From: JAPLMW01 sp964619675
Lineage (GTDB): Bacteria; Planctomycetota; Phycisphaerae; Sedimentisphaerales; UBA12454
Direction: 5' to 3'
Length of the DNA: 40,012 bases
Assembly: GCA_964619675.1 (NCBI GenBank)
Contig: CAZUEO010000023.1
Span: 1 to 40,012, forward strand
A model generated the notes under the pieces. The model did no database searches and was not told where the DNA came from. It was given only the letters and a program-made list of their open reading frames with translations. Positions 22,695-31,583 of this stretch are shown here, piece after piece. Position 1 is the stretch's first letter, and every line of letters begins with the position of its first letter. The position numbers and the translations under genes were made by a program.

Positions 22695-24479
22695 ATGAAT
22701 TGTAAGACCAACATCATTCATGTAACTCACGAGGCAATCGGCAAAATCGGCGGTATTGGTGCCGTTCTTGATGGAATTCTGACAAGCAGGGTGTACATTG
22801 ACAATACGGGAAGAACGATACTTGTAGGCACTCTCTTTTCCACCGAAGGGCCGGTACAAAACAGGCTTGGCGTGGGAGGCGAAGTTCTTTATTCCAGCGC
22901 GGATGGGCTGGCGAAAACCGGTTATGAAGCCGGATTCAAAAATATTGAGAGAATTTTTAATGTCGATATTGTTTATGGAAGAAGACTCTTTGAAGACAGA
23001 CGCACAGGCGTAAAAAGTATGCCGGAAGTTATTTTGATTGATGTCCGCCAGATAAATACCGCACCCGTAAATGCGTTCAAGTGGCAGTTATTTAACCAGT
23101 TTGGAATTATGAGTCACCACTACGAGCATCTGTGGGAATATGATGAATGGATAAGGCTTGCACCGCCGGCCATGGCGGCATTAAAAGCGATAAACGCTGC
23201 GCCGCAGAATGGGGTTGCCGTAGTCGTTGCTCATGAGTTTATGGGGATACCCACTGCACTTGCAGCTAAAATTGATAATGAATACAACTTCAAAACGGTT
23301 TTTTATGCTCATGAGGTTGCGTCTGTCAGAAAGATTGTCGAAGAAAAGAGCGGCCATGATACGATGTTTTACAATATTATGAGGGCCGCACAGGCTCAGG
23401 GCGTTAGTCTGCCGGAAGTCTTTGGAGACCAGGACGGATACTTCAAGCATGTCCTGGTGGAAGCGTCGAGGCATTGCGACAGCATTCTTGCCGTCGGCGA
23501 TTACATTGCAGATGAGTTAAGATTTCTCACCCCGGAATTTAACTCCGCAGACATCAGGCTGGCATACAACGGCATACCTGCTTATCACATCAGCCTTGGA
23601 GAAAAAAAACAGTCGAAGGCAAAACTTATGCAGTATTGTGAGAATCTGCTGGGATTCAGGCCCGATTATATCTTCACGCATGTAACAAGGCTGATTCGCA
23701 GCAAAGGGCTGTGGCGTGATTTGAGAGTGCTGGAGCATATCGAAAAGGAGCTTAGGCCTCTGCATAAAAGCGCCGTTATGTTCCTGCTCAGCACCGAAGT
23801 CGGCCCCAGAAGGCAGCGGGATATTCTGAAGATGGAAACCGAGTATAACTGGCCTGTCGCGCATCGTGAGGGATTGCCGGATTTAAGCGGCGGCGAGGCT
23901 GCTTTTTATGCTGCCGTGCAGGAATTCAACACCAGAAGCAGAAATGTAAAGATGGTTTTCATTAACCAGTTCGGCTTTGACAGGCACAGATGCGGGCGCA
24001 GAATGCCCGAGGATATGGAGTTTATGGATATAAGAAAGGGAAGCGATGTCGAGTTCGGGCAGAGTGTCTATGAGCCTTTCGGTATCGCACAGCTTGAGCC
24101 TTTAAGCTTCGGCAGTATCTGTGTTCCCAGTAGTGTTTGTGGATGCACGGGATTTATCAGAAAGATAACCGGCTCGGAGGAGCAGCGAAATATAATAATT
24201 GCCGATTATACGAACCTTAGCGGAATGTCGTTCAGCAACATTGAAGATATGCTCAAAATCGATATTAATATTCGAAACCGGATTGAGCATTATGTAAGCG
24301 AAAAGGTCGCTATGGAAATTTTTGCCCGGTTGCCGAAAAGCGACGACGAGACAGTTGAGATGATAAATTCCGGATACGACCTTGCGGAGCATATGAGCTG
24401 GGACGCCGTTGTTGAAAACTATATCCTCAAAAGCTTTGCCGACGCTGTGGAAAAACAGAAAATGCAGGCTGTCGTATAA
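22695..24479 (+). CDS. Glycogen/starch synthase-like glycosyltransferase (GT5/GT4 type)
   Basis: 594 residues, GT-B fold. The N-terminus HVTHEAIGKIGGIGAVLDGIL resembles the K-x-GG-x-G-x-V ADP-glucose-binding start of glycogen synthases. A catalytic-type acidic segment lies in the C-terminal half: VYEPFGIAQLEPLSFGSI, the E-x7-E motif of GT5/GT4 enzymes, then CVPSSVCGCTGFI. Family members transfer a sugar from a nucleotide sugar to a growing glucan or glycan. The protein is longer than bacterial GlgA (about 480) and diverges from it, so the donor and product are uncertain. AAGGAA precedes the ATG by 8 bases. It follows the secretin by 101 bases and could be read from the same transcript. Confidence 0.75.
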   Translation: MNCKTNIIHVTHEAIGKIGGIGAVLDGILTSRVYIDNTGRTILVGTLFSTEGPVQNRLGVGGEVLYSSADGLAKTGYEAGFKNIERIFNVDIVYGRRLFEDRRTGVKSMPEVILIDVRQINTAPVNAFKWQLFNQFGIMSHHYEHLWEYDEWIRLAPPAMAALKAINAAPQNGVAVVVAHEFMGIPTALAAKIDNEYNFKTVFYAHEVASVRKIVEEKSGHDTMFYNIMRAAQAQGVSLPEVFGDQDGYFKHVLVEASRHCDSILAVGDYIADELRFLTPEFNSADIRLAYNGIPAYHISLGEKKQSKAKLMQYCENLLGFRPDYIFTHVTRLIRSKGLWRDLRVLEHIEKELRPLHKSAVMFLLSTEVGPRRQRDILKMETEYNWPVAHREGLPDLSGGEAAFYAAVQEFNTRSRNVKMVFINQFGFDRHRCGRRMPEDMEFMDIRKGSDVEFGQSVYEPFGIAQLEPLSFGSICVPSSVCGCTGFIRKITGSEEQRNIIIADYTNLSGMSFSNIEDMLKIDINIRNRIEHYVSEKVAMEIFARLPKSDDETVEMINSGYDLAEHMSWDAVVENYILKSFADAVEKQKMQAVV

Positions 24480-24518
24480 TACATTGACTTACAATTGCCA
24501 AGAGGTTAGATTATTTTT

Positions 24519-25133
24519 GTGCAGCAAACCGGTAAAAAAGCTATAATCGGGATAATGGGCGGCATCGCTTCAGGAAAAAGCACCGTTGCAAAAGAGCTTG
24601 CCAAAAGGGGTTGTGTGGTTATTGACGCAGATAAGATTGCAAAGCAGCTTCTCCGCAGCGGTCCGGTAAAAAGGCAGTTGCGAAGCAGGTTTGGAGAGGG
24701 TATTTTTGACCCCGGCGGCAGAGTTAACAGCAAAAAACTTGCTGACAGGGTCTTTGAAAATGCCGGTGCCGTCAAAGCTGTAAATACGATAATACACCCG
24801 AGGGTCTTTGAAAAGACGCAGGAGCTTATAAAAAAATACCGGCAGCGGCCTTCTGTAAAGGCTGTCGTTTTGGATATGCCCCTGCTGGCAGAGGTCGGAT
24901 GGCATAAAAAGTGCGATAAACTCATTTTTGTACGCTGTAATGAGAAAATAAGGCTCAAAAGGGCTCAGAAAAGGGGTATTTTGAAAAAAAATGAGCTAAA
25001 AAAAAGAGAAAATTTCCAGATTTCTCTGGACAAAAAGGTTCGTTTAGCGCACTATATAATAGAAAGTAATAGCCTTGCAGAGATGAAAAGACAGATCGGA
25101 AAGTTATTTCCCGCTTTAGTATTTAGAGAGTAG
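24519..25133 (+). CDS. coaE: Dephospho-CoA kinase
   Basis: 204 residues, the usual length. The P-loop is GGIASGKST (Lys 20), followed by VVIDADKIAKQLL, RFGEGIFDPGGRVNSKKLAD, IIHPRVFEK and VVLDMPLLAEVGWHKKCD, all conserved in CoaE, which phosphorylates the ribose 3-hydroxyl of dephospho-CoA in the last step of CoA synthesis. The C-terminal end (YIIESNSLAEMKRQI) is complete. I infer a GTG start at 24519 because no ATG lies before the first beta strand (AIIGIMGG); AGAGG lies 13 bases upstream. Confidence 0.92.
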   Translation: MQQTGKKAIIGIMGGIASGKSTVAKELAKRGCVVIDADKIAKQLLRSGPVKRQLRSRFGEGIFDPGGRVNSKKLADRVFENAGAVKAVNTIIHPRVFEKTQELIKKYRQRPSVKAVVLDMPLLAEVGWHKKCDKLIFVRCNEKIRLKRAQKRGILKKNELKKRENFQISLDKKVRLAHYIIESNSLAEMKRQIGKLFPALVFRE

Positions 25134-25339
25134 CTCTTTATAAGTTTTGGTTGCGGGTCGCGGGAAATCAGGAATCACATAATAATATATACATTTTTTA
25201 AGAAATAATCAAATCAGGCGGCAAATTCTGTGTAATCTGTCCGAATTTGTTCCTGTTGGATTAAAACGCTTTTGTTATCCCTGGTTGTAGAGAGATTTTT
25301 ATCGGGAGCGTAAGAATCGATATTTTAAAAGGAGTGAAC

Positions 25340-26839
25340 ATGGCTAAAACAACCTTAAAAGCAGATTCCGGCCAGCCCAGAAAACGAAGAAATCCGAAAA
25401 AAGACAATACCGAAAGCAGCGAAGACGCCCGGCAGCAGACTGAGACCGCCCAGCAGCAAAACAATACCCCGGCGGCGGAAAAGACCGAACAGACCGCTGT
25501 TGAAAACGGCAGGAACGGCAAAGATAAAAAGGCGGAGTTTGAGTCAACTCATGCCAAATACGAGCGAATCAAGCGGGGGAATCTCCATATAACCGACCTG
25601 CAGAGAATGACGGTGGCTGAGCTGCACGATGTCTGTAAGAAAGAGAACGTGCAGGAATATACCGGAATGAAGAAGCAGGAGCTTATCTTCAAGATTCTCA
25701 AGGAACGCATACAGTCGAACGGCCTGATGTACGGAGAAGGCGTTCTGGAAGTTCTGCCCGATGGCTATGGTTTCCTGAGGAACACGGAATATAACTACTT
25801 GTCTTCACCGGACGATATATATGTTTCGCCGTCACAGATTAAAAGATTCGGCCTGCGAACAGGCGCTATTGTAAGCGGACAGATTCGTCCGCCCAAAGAG
25901 TCGGAAAAATACTTCGCGTTGCTTAGAGTCGAGGCTATCAACTATCAGGAGCCGGATAGGCTCTCCGAAAGAATCAACTTCAGCGACCTTACGCCGCTCC
26001 ATCCGGAACAGAGGTTTATTCTCGAAACCACTTCTGAAGAGCTGAATATGCGTATAATTGACATGATTACGCCGGTCGGCAAGGGCCAGCGAGGTCTTAT
26101 TGTTGCTCCGCCGAGAACCGGAAAAACGATACTCCTGCAGAAAATCGCAAATTCGATAAGCACTAACTCTCCCGAAGTCAGGCTGATTGTGCTGCTTATA
26201 GATGAACGGCCTGAGGAAGTAACCGAAATGGAACGAAAAACTGCGAGGGATGTTGAAGTTATAAGCTCAACATTTGATGAGCCTGCTTCGAGACACTGCC
26301 AGGTCGCAGAGATGGTTATCGAAAAGGCAAAGAGAATGGTTGAATTCGGCGAAAATGTCGTTATTCTGCTCGATTCCATAACAAGGCTGGCGCGGGCATA
26401 TAATACCGAAGTGCCGCACTCAGGCAAAATCCTCACCGGCGGTGTAGATGCGAATGCGATGCAGATGCCCAAGAAATTCTTCGGCGCTGCGAGAAATATC
26501 GAGGAAGGCGGCTCGCTTTCAATACTCGCAACGGCATTGATTGATACCGGCTCGAAAATGGACGAGGTTATTTTTGAAGAGTTCAAGGCCACGGGCAATA
26601 TGGAGCTTCATTTGGACAGACGACTTGTTGAAAGAAGAATCTGGCCGGCTATTGACATCAGCAAAAGCGGAACAAGAAGGGAAGAGCTGCTACTCGATGC
26701 AAAGGAGCTTGAGCTGGTTTACAGGTTGAGACGAGTCCTTAGCGAGCTTAACCCCGTCGAAGCCGTTGAGCTGCTAAAGAGCAGACTTGCCAAGTGCAGA
26801 ACAAACGCCGAATTCCTGATGACGATGAAGCTGGATTAA
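25340..26839 (+). CDS. rho: Transcription termination factor Rho
   Basis: 499 residues, about 80 more than E. coli Rho because of a disordered, Gln/Glu/Lys-rich N-terminal extension (about 1-75). Then come the Rho N domain (MTVAELHDVCKKE), the cold-shock-like RNA-binding domain (GVLEVLPDGYGFLR ... DDIYVSPSQIKRFGLRTG) and the ATPase core with Walker A APPRTGKT (256-263), Walker B VVILLDSITRLARAYN, the Q-loop region and the R-loop SGTRREELLL. AAGGAG lies 5 bases before ATG 25340. The 206-base gap upstream shows no clear promoter or hairpin. The gene ends 1 base from the stop of the convergent lon gene. Confidence 0.96.
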   Translation: MAKTTLKADSGQPRKRRNPKKDNTESSEDARQQTETAQQQNNTPAAEKTEQTAVENGRNGKDKKAEFESTHAKYERIKRGNLHITDLQRMTVAELHDVCKKENVQEYTGMKKQELIFKILKERIQSNGLMYGEGVLEVLPDGYGFLRNTEYNYLSSPDDIYVSPSQIKRFGLRTGAIVSGQIRPPKESEKYFALLRVEAINYQEPDRLSERINFSDLTPLHPEQRFILETTSEELNMRIIDMITPVGKGQRGLIVAPPRTGKTILLQKIANSISTNSPEVRLIVLLIDERPEEVTEMERKTARDVEVISSTFDEPASRHCQVAEMVIEKAKRMVEFGENVVILLDSITRLARAYNTEVPHSGKILTGGVDANAMQMPKKFFGAARNIEEGGSLSILATALIDTGSKMDEVIFEEFKATGNMELHLDRRLVERRIWPAIDISKSGTRREELLLDAKELELVYRLRRVLSELNPVEAVELLKSRLAKCRTNAEFLMTMKLD

Positions 26840-26840
26840 G

Positions 26841-29237
26841 TTACTTCTGCAAAGCGGCGGATAGTACATCGGCGGCCTTTTTGACGAAGACAAACTTTAT
26901 TCCCTTTTTCGCTTCGGCGGGCACTTCGACCATATCCTTTTTGTTTCTGTAAGGCAGTATGACTATTTTTATGCCTGCCCGTTTTGCAGCGAGAATCTTT
27001 TCCTTCAAACCTCCAATCGGCAACACTAATCCTTTAAGCGTGATTTCGCCTGTCATCGCAACTTCAGCTCTGACAGGCCTTTGCGTTAAAAGTGAAACCA
27101 GCGAGCAGAACATTGCAACTCCGGCGCTTGGCCCATCTTTTGGCACAGCGCCGGCGGGAACGTGGATGTGAAAATCCTGTTTTCCAAAATTGGTAGGACT
27201 GATTTGTAATTTTTTGGAATTTTCCTTTACGATTGAAAAAGCAGCTTGTGCGCTTTCTTTCATCACTTCGCCTATCTGGCCGGTAAGGATAAGCTTGCCT
27301 TTGCCCGGCATCGAGGCCGACTCTACAAAGAGAATTTCGCCGCCAAAAGGCGTATATGCAAGACCGGTAGCAACGCCGGCAACGGCTGTTCGCATCGCAG
27401 GCTCAGGCTGGTGCCTGACGGGTCCGAGAATTTTAAATAAATGTGCCTTTGTAATCGTTTTAGAGTGCCTGACACCTTTTGCAATCTCGGTCGCAACCCA
27501 GCGGCAGACAGCGGCGATGTTACGTTCAAGATTGCGGACGCCTGCCTCAGCGGTATAGCTGTGGATTATTTCTATCACGGCATCATCGGTTATTTTAAGC
27601 TGAGTTTTTTTCAGGCCGTGCTCTGCAAACTGGCGCGGTATGAGGTATTTTTTTGCGATGTTCAGCTTTTCATTTTCGGTATAGCCCGGCAGCTCGATAA
27701 TTTCCATTCTGTCCATAAGGGCGTAGGGGATTGGCTCGGTATAGTTTGCAGTGCCGATGAACATTACGCTCGATAAATCGAACGGCTGGTCGAGGTAATG
27801 GTCTGTAAAGGTATTGTTTTGCTGTGGGTCAAGCACTTCCAGAAGTGCGCTTGCAGGGTCGCCCCTGAAATCAACGCCTATTTTGTCCATCTCGTCCAGC
27901 ATAAAAACCGGATTTCTGCTGCTGCATTTGCGCAGCTCCTGCAGGATTCTGCCCGGCAAAGACCCGATATAAGTTCTCCTGTGGCCTCTTATATCCGCTT
28001 CATCTCTTATACCGCCCAGCGAAATTCGGACGAATTTTCTGCCCATCGCGCGGGCAATGGATTTACCGAGACTTGTTTTGCCCACGCCAGGCGGCCCTAT
28101 AAAACATAAAATTGCCCCTTTGCCGGCCGGGTTAAGCTTTCTTACCGCTAAAAATTCGAGAATGCGTTTTTTGATTTTTTCCAGGCCGTAATGGTCTTTA
28201 TTTAAAATCCGCTGGGATTTTCTTATGTCCAGCGAGTCAGCGGTCTTTATATTCCACGGCAGCTCGCACACCCAGTCCAGATACGTCCTGATTATGCCGA
28301 ATTCCGGTGACATAAGGGGTATTTTCGTCAGGCGGTCGAGCTCGCGCAGCGCCTCGGCCTCCACTTTTTCAGGCATCTTTGCCTTTTTTATCTTGTCTTT
28401 GAGCTCCTTGAGCTCGCCGGTCTTTTTGTCATCTTCGCCGAGCTCGCTCTGAATAGCCTTCAACTGTTCCTGCAGGAAGTATTCACGCTGATTTTTTTCC
28501 ACGGCCTGCTTTACCTGGCCCTGAATCTTATGGCTCAATTCGAGAACGTCGAGTTGCTTGGCGAGGGCGAGAGAAATTTTTTCGAGACGCTTTTGAGCGT
28601 TCATCTCTTCGAGAATCTGCTGTTTTTCGGCGGCGGGTATGCTTAAATTTGCCGCCAGGAAATCCGCAAGGGCCGACGGTGTCTCGATGTTCTCCAGCAG
28701 AATTGACGCCTCCTCCGGCACGTTTGGGCTTAAACGGATGACCTTATTGGCGATATCTCTGACGCTGACCATCAGGGCCTGGAGTTTTTTGGTAATTTTT
28801 GTTTTCGACACGAGCGGTGCAATTCTGACCTTTATATACGGCCTGGTCGCGACGACTTCGACGATTTTGAACCTTATCAGGCCGTGGATGATGACGTTTA
28901 TTGTGCCTGCCGGCATCTTGACAATCTTAAGAATCGACGAAGCAGTGCCGATGCGGTAAAGGTCATTTATGCCTGGCTCCTCAACATCGGATTTTTTCTG
29001 GGTAATAAGGCCGATTATGGTTTTATTTACCCGGCAGTTGGCGAGTAGCTTTCTGCTTTTTTCCCGTCCTATAGCCAGCGGCGCAACGGTGCCGGGAAAT
29101 ATCACTGCGTTTCGCACCGGTAAAATGCCGATAATCTCCGGCAGCTCAATTTCTTTAAGACCCTCGCCGGATTCCGGCCCCTCGCCTTCCAGAACAGGTT
29201 CTGCACTTACTATGTCAACAAGCCTTAACTTTTCCAT
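26841..29237 (-). CDS. lon: ATP-dependent protease Lon
   Basis: 798 residues, normal length. The N-terminal LON substrate-binding domain begins at ILPVRNAVIFPGTVAPL (about 38). The AAA+ domain has Walker A GPPGVGKT (381-388), Walker B VFMLDEMDK and the GTANYTEPIP sensor segment. The C-terminal protease domain carries the Ser/Lys dyad in KDGPSAGVAM (Ser 704) and GGLKEKILAA (Lys 747), with the same 43-residue spacing as E. coli Lon. It degrades misfolded and regulatory proteins in the cytoplasm. AAGGA lies close to the ATG. It is the last gene of a minus-strand series and is separated from the preceding small membrane protein by 149 bases. Confidence 0.97.
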   Translation of the reverse strand: MEKLRLVDIVSAEPVLEGEGPESGEGLKEIELPEIIGILPVRNAVIFPGTVAPLAIGREKSRKLLANCRVNKTIIGLITQKKSDVEEPGINDLYRIGTASSILKIVKMPAGTINVIIHGLIRFKIVEVVATRPYIKVRIAPLVSKTKITKKLQALMVSVRDIANKVIRLSPNVPEEASILLENIETPSALADFLAANLSIPAAEKQQILEEMNAQKRLEKISLALAKQLDVLELSHKIQGQVKQAVEKNQREYFLQEQLKAIQSELGEDDKKTGELKELKDKIKKAKMPEKVEAEALRELDRLTKIPLMSPEFGIIRTYLDWVCELPWNIKTADSLDIRKSQRILNKDHYGLEKIKKRILEFLAVRKLNPAGKGAILCFIGPPGVGKTSLGKSIARAMGRKFVRISLGGIRDEADIRGHRRTYIGSLPGRILQELRKCSSRNPVFMLDEMDKIGVDFRGDPASALLEVLDPQQNNTFTDHYLDQPFDLSSVMFIGTANYTEPIPYALMDRMEIIELPGYTENEKLNIAKKYLIPRQFAEHGLKKTQLKITDDAVIEIIHSYTAEAGVRNLERNIAAVCRWVATEIAKGVRHSKTITKAHLFKILGPVRHQPEPAMRTAVAGVATGLAYTPFGGEILFVESASMPGKGKLILTGQIGEVMKESAQAAFSIVKENSKKLQISPTNFGKQDFHIHVPAGAVPKDGPSAGVAMFCSLVSLLTQRPVRAEVAMTGEITLKGLVLPIGGLKEKILAAKRAGIKIVILPYRNKKDMVEVPAEAKKGIKFVFVKKAADVLSAALQK

Positions 29238-29354
29238 AATCCTTAAGCAATTATAGCCGCAAAGTCGCAGAGATACAAAGATACAAAAAATTGAAAATTT
29301 AAGATTGTATATTGAAGATTTGAGGAACCACTTGCAGCGGGTTTATTTGGAAAA

Positions 29355-29382
29355 TTTTCAATCTTCAATTTTCAATCTTCAA
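29355..29382. repeat. Tandem 14-bp AT-rich repeat, site 1
   Basis: TTTTCAATCTTCAA occurs twice in tandem in the spacer before lon, just after the stop of the gene at 29387. The same tandem unit is at 31556-31583, and an inverted single copy at 34656-34669. A degenerate inverted form lies at about 29288-29320. Confidence 0.85.
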
Positions 29383-29386
29383 TTCT

Positions 29387-29959
29387 TTATGTATCTCGTA
29401 GGGCGAGAGGTTTGCCGAGAATTTCCTGATAAATAATTGCGTTTCGCAAATCCTGTGGCGATGAAAAGAGCAGTTTATGGATAGTTTCGTCGGCGGCAGC
29501 GGGAACTTTTGGAGGTTTGGGCCTGCCCCGGGCTTGGTTGAAGGGTTCTGCATAAGCTGCCTGCTTCTGCGAAGGTGCGAGATGTTTTTTAATTTTTGGC
29601 TGGCGGTGAATCGGTTTTTCAGTTTTTCTAACGGCCGGCCGCGCTGCCGCTGCTGCGGCAACGGGCTTGTGTTCTGCGGGCGGCTGGGGTATTCCAAAAG
29701 CTGCCCTGATTTGCACAATCTTTTCCTCACGAAGCTGCTCGAGCGTTTTGAAACTTTCATCGCCGGTAATGTAGCTTTTTTTGGGCCTGGCGGGTTTCTG
29801 GCGGGATTCATCCCTGCCGGTTTGTTGCTCTGATGCGGCTTTTATACTGCGATATATGGCCCTTATGATACTAAAGCCGACTATTACCGCTATGATAACA
29901 GCCTCTATCCAGCCGCCATTATCTCTGGCTGCAAGCACGTTGTTAAATAAATAAAACAT
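29387..29959 (-). CDS. Small membrane-anchored protein of unknown function
   Basis: 190 residues. One membrane helix near the N-terminus (GGWIEAVIIAVIVGFSIIRAIY) is followed by a cytoplasmic basic, Pro/Ala/Lys-rich, probably disordered region (about 45-160) and a short helical C-terminus (ETIHKLLFSSPQDLRNAIIYQEILGKPLALR). The segment DLRNAIIYQEILGKPLALR resembles the end motif seen in many planctomycete proteins of this kind, but I cannot name a family. It follows floA by 36 bases, so it may work with the flotillin/NfeD membrane system. Confidence 0.7.
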   Translation of the reverse strand: MFYLFNNVLAARDNGGWIEAVIIAVIVGFSIIRAIYRSIKAASEQQTGRDESRQKPARPKKSYITGDESFKTLEQLREEKIVQIRAAFGIPQPPAEHKPVAAAAAARPAVRKTEKPIHRQPKIKKHLAPSQKQAAYAEPFNQARGRPKPPKVPAAADETIHKLLFSSPQDLRNAIIYQEILGKPLALRDT

Positions 29960-29972
29960 TTTTTCAGCCTTG

Positions 29973-29987
29973 TCCGCCTTAGGCGGA
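29973..29987. repeat. Short GC-rich palindrome between floA and the next gene
   Basis: TCCGCCTTAGGCGGA is a near-perfect palindrome that forms a compact hairpin in the 36-base gap. No T-run follows it on the minus strand, so it is probably not a terminator; it may be a dispersed repeat or an mRNA stabiliser. Confidence 0.5.
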
Positions 29988-29995
29988 TTAAGATT

Positions 29996-31027
29996 TTATT
30001 CTTCTTTCTTAGGCGGTTTCGCAATGGAATCTCTCATAGTTGTATCAGCCACGATGTTTTTCATTTTGTAATAATCCATTATGCCGAGATGGCCTTTTCT
30101 GAATGCCTCGGCCATTGCCAGCGGTACTTCCGCTTCGGACAGAACGACCTTTGCACGGTTTTCCTGAACCAGAGCCTTCATTTCCTGCTCGCGTGCGACG
30201 GCCATTGCCCTGCGTTTCTCAGCTTCAGCCTGTGCCCTGGCGAGGTCTGCCTTGGCCTGGTCGGCCTGAAGCTTTGCACCTATGTTATCGCCGACGTCGA
30301 TATCGGCAATATCAATCGAAAGAATTTCAAATGCTGTGCCGGCGTCAAGACTCTTGGTAAGAACCTGCTTGGAAATATTATCTGGATTTTCAAGCACGCT
30401 TTTGTGAGATATTGCGCTGCCGATGGTTGTTACAATACCTTCGCCTACGCGGGCGATGATGGTCGGTTCTGTCGCACCGCCGATAAGCCTCTGAAGGTTT
30501 GTACGGACTGTCACGCGCGCCTTTGCTTTTAACTGGATACCATCCTGAGAAACGGCGTCAATGGTTTCCCTGCCTTTTGTGGGGTCGGGACAGTCAATTA
30601 CCTTGGGATTAACCGAAGTCTGAACGGCATCGAGTATATCTCTGCCGGCAAGGTCGATTGCCGTGGCGACCTTGAAAGTTAAATTTAAATTTGCCCTGTC
30701 GGCGGCAATAAGGGCTCGCACGACATTTTCAACGCGACCACCGGCAAGATAATGGCTTTCGAGGTCTCGCCGGCTCAGGTCAACACCTGCCTGAATCGCC
30801 ATAATCCGCGCGCTGACTATTCTGCTCGCGTTAACCTTTCGCAATGTCATTCCGATAAGTTCGCCTATCGAGACGGGCGCGCCGGACAGTTTTGCCTGGA
30901 GCCACAGCCTGCCGTATGCCAGTATCAGCAGGCCGAAAATGAATATAAGAACCAGAATAATTATCAGACCGATACCCGATACCGCCTTCGGCATCGCAGC
31001 GAGAACAAAAATATTTTCGATTGTCAT
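29996..31027 (-). CDS. floA: Flotillin-like membrane microdomain protein FloA
   Basis: 343 residues. An N-terminal hydrophobic hairpin (IGLIIILVLIFIFGLLILAYGRLW) is followed by the family core: VSIGELIGMTLRKVNASRIV, IQAGVDLSRRDLESHYLAGG, VENVVRALIAADRANLNL, and VGEGIVTTIGSA. A coiled-coil region with repeated EA/AE (about 262-305) is typical of flotillins. These proteins oligomerise in the inner membrane and organise functional membrane microdomains. AAGGA lies 8 bases before the ATG. The gene follows two nfeD genes, the common partner arrangement. Confidence 0.94.
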   Translation of the reverse strand: MTIENIFVLAAMPKAVSGIGLIIILVLIFIFGLLILAYGRLWLQAKLSGAPVSIGELIGMTLRKVNASRIVSARIMAIQAGVDLSRRDLESHYLAGGRVENVVRALIAADRANLNLTFKVATAIDLAGRDILDAVQTSVNPKVIDCPDPTKGRETIDAVSQDGIQLKAKARVTVRTNLQRLIGGATEPTIIARVGEGIVTTIGSAISHKSVLENPDNISKQVLTKSLDAGTAFEILSIDIADIDVGDNIGAKLQADQAKADLARAQAEAEKRRAMAVAREQEMKALVQENRAKVVLSEAEVPLAMAEAFRKGHLGIMDYYKMKNIVADTTMRDSIAKPPKKEE

Positions 31028-31042
31028 TTTAAAATCCTTTCA

Positions 31043-31537
31043 TTAAGAATTTTCTATTTGTCTTACCGTCAGTTGTGTACCTTCGACTTTTATAACTTCA
31101 ACCGTTTTTCCCTTATCAACATAACCGCTTTCTGCTACACATTCAAGTCTTGTGCCGGAAAAATCGCACATCCCGACAGGCCGCAGCGGCGTAATTGTTA
31201 CTGCTTTTTGGCCCAGGCGTTTCGCAAGTTCCTGTGAATCCGGTACCCCGGCGCCTTTTCGTCTTTTAGGCATATCGAGCAGCACAGCCTTGCCGAAGCT
31301 GGTTTTCGGAAGGATTTTGTATGCGAAGACCAGCACCGAAGGGACCATAAACACGGCTACTACTGTGCCTATCCAGCCTGCTGTCGGGCTGAGCTTGAAG
31401 AATATAACTATGCCGCCTGCAAGAGCGGCCAGCGAGCAAAGGCTAATCAAGCCGAAGCTGGGAACAAAAACCTCCGCTATCAGCAGAACCGCACAAAGCA
31501 AGAATAAAAATATCGCTAATACAACCCACCAAATCAT
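31043..31537 (-). CDS. NfeD-like membrane protein, short form
   Basis: 164 residues. Two to three membrane helices (about 3-25, 30-47, 55-75: WVVLAIFLFLLCAVLLIAEV ...) precede a soluble OB-fold NfeD C-terminal domain (about 105-164: LGQKAVTITPLRPVGMCDFSG ... GKTVEVIKVEGTQLTVRQIE). It lacks the serine protease part of long NfeD proteins. These proteins are encoded with flotillins and are thought to bind them. AGGAA precedes the start. It lies 15 bases upstream of floA, so the two are co-transcribed. Confidence 0.88.
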   Translation of the reverse strand: MIWWVVLAIFLFLLCAVLLIAEVFVPSFGLISLCSLAALAGGIVIFFKLSPTAGWIGTVVAVFMVPSVLVFAYKILPKTSFGKAVLLDMPKRRKGAGVPDSQELAKRLGQKAVTITPLRPVGMCDFSGTRLECVAESGYVDKGKTVEVIKVEGTQLTVRQIENS

Positions 31538-31555
31538 CTTAAAATTCCTGTTAAA

Positions 31556-31583
31556 TTTTCAATCTTCAATTTTCAATCTTCAA
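31556..31583. repeat. Tandem 14-bp AT-rich repeat, site 2
   Basis: Two tandem copies of TTTTCAATCTTCAA in the 35-base gap between the two nfeD genes, identical to site 1 (29355-29382) and ending in the same TTC. Its last bases overlap the final codons of the long nfeD gene. Confidence 0.85.
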
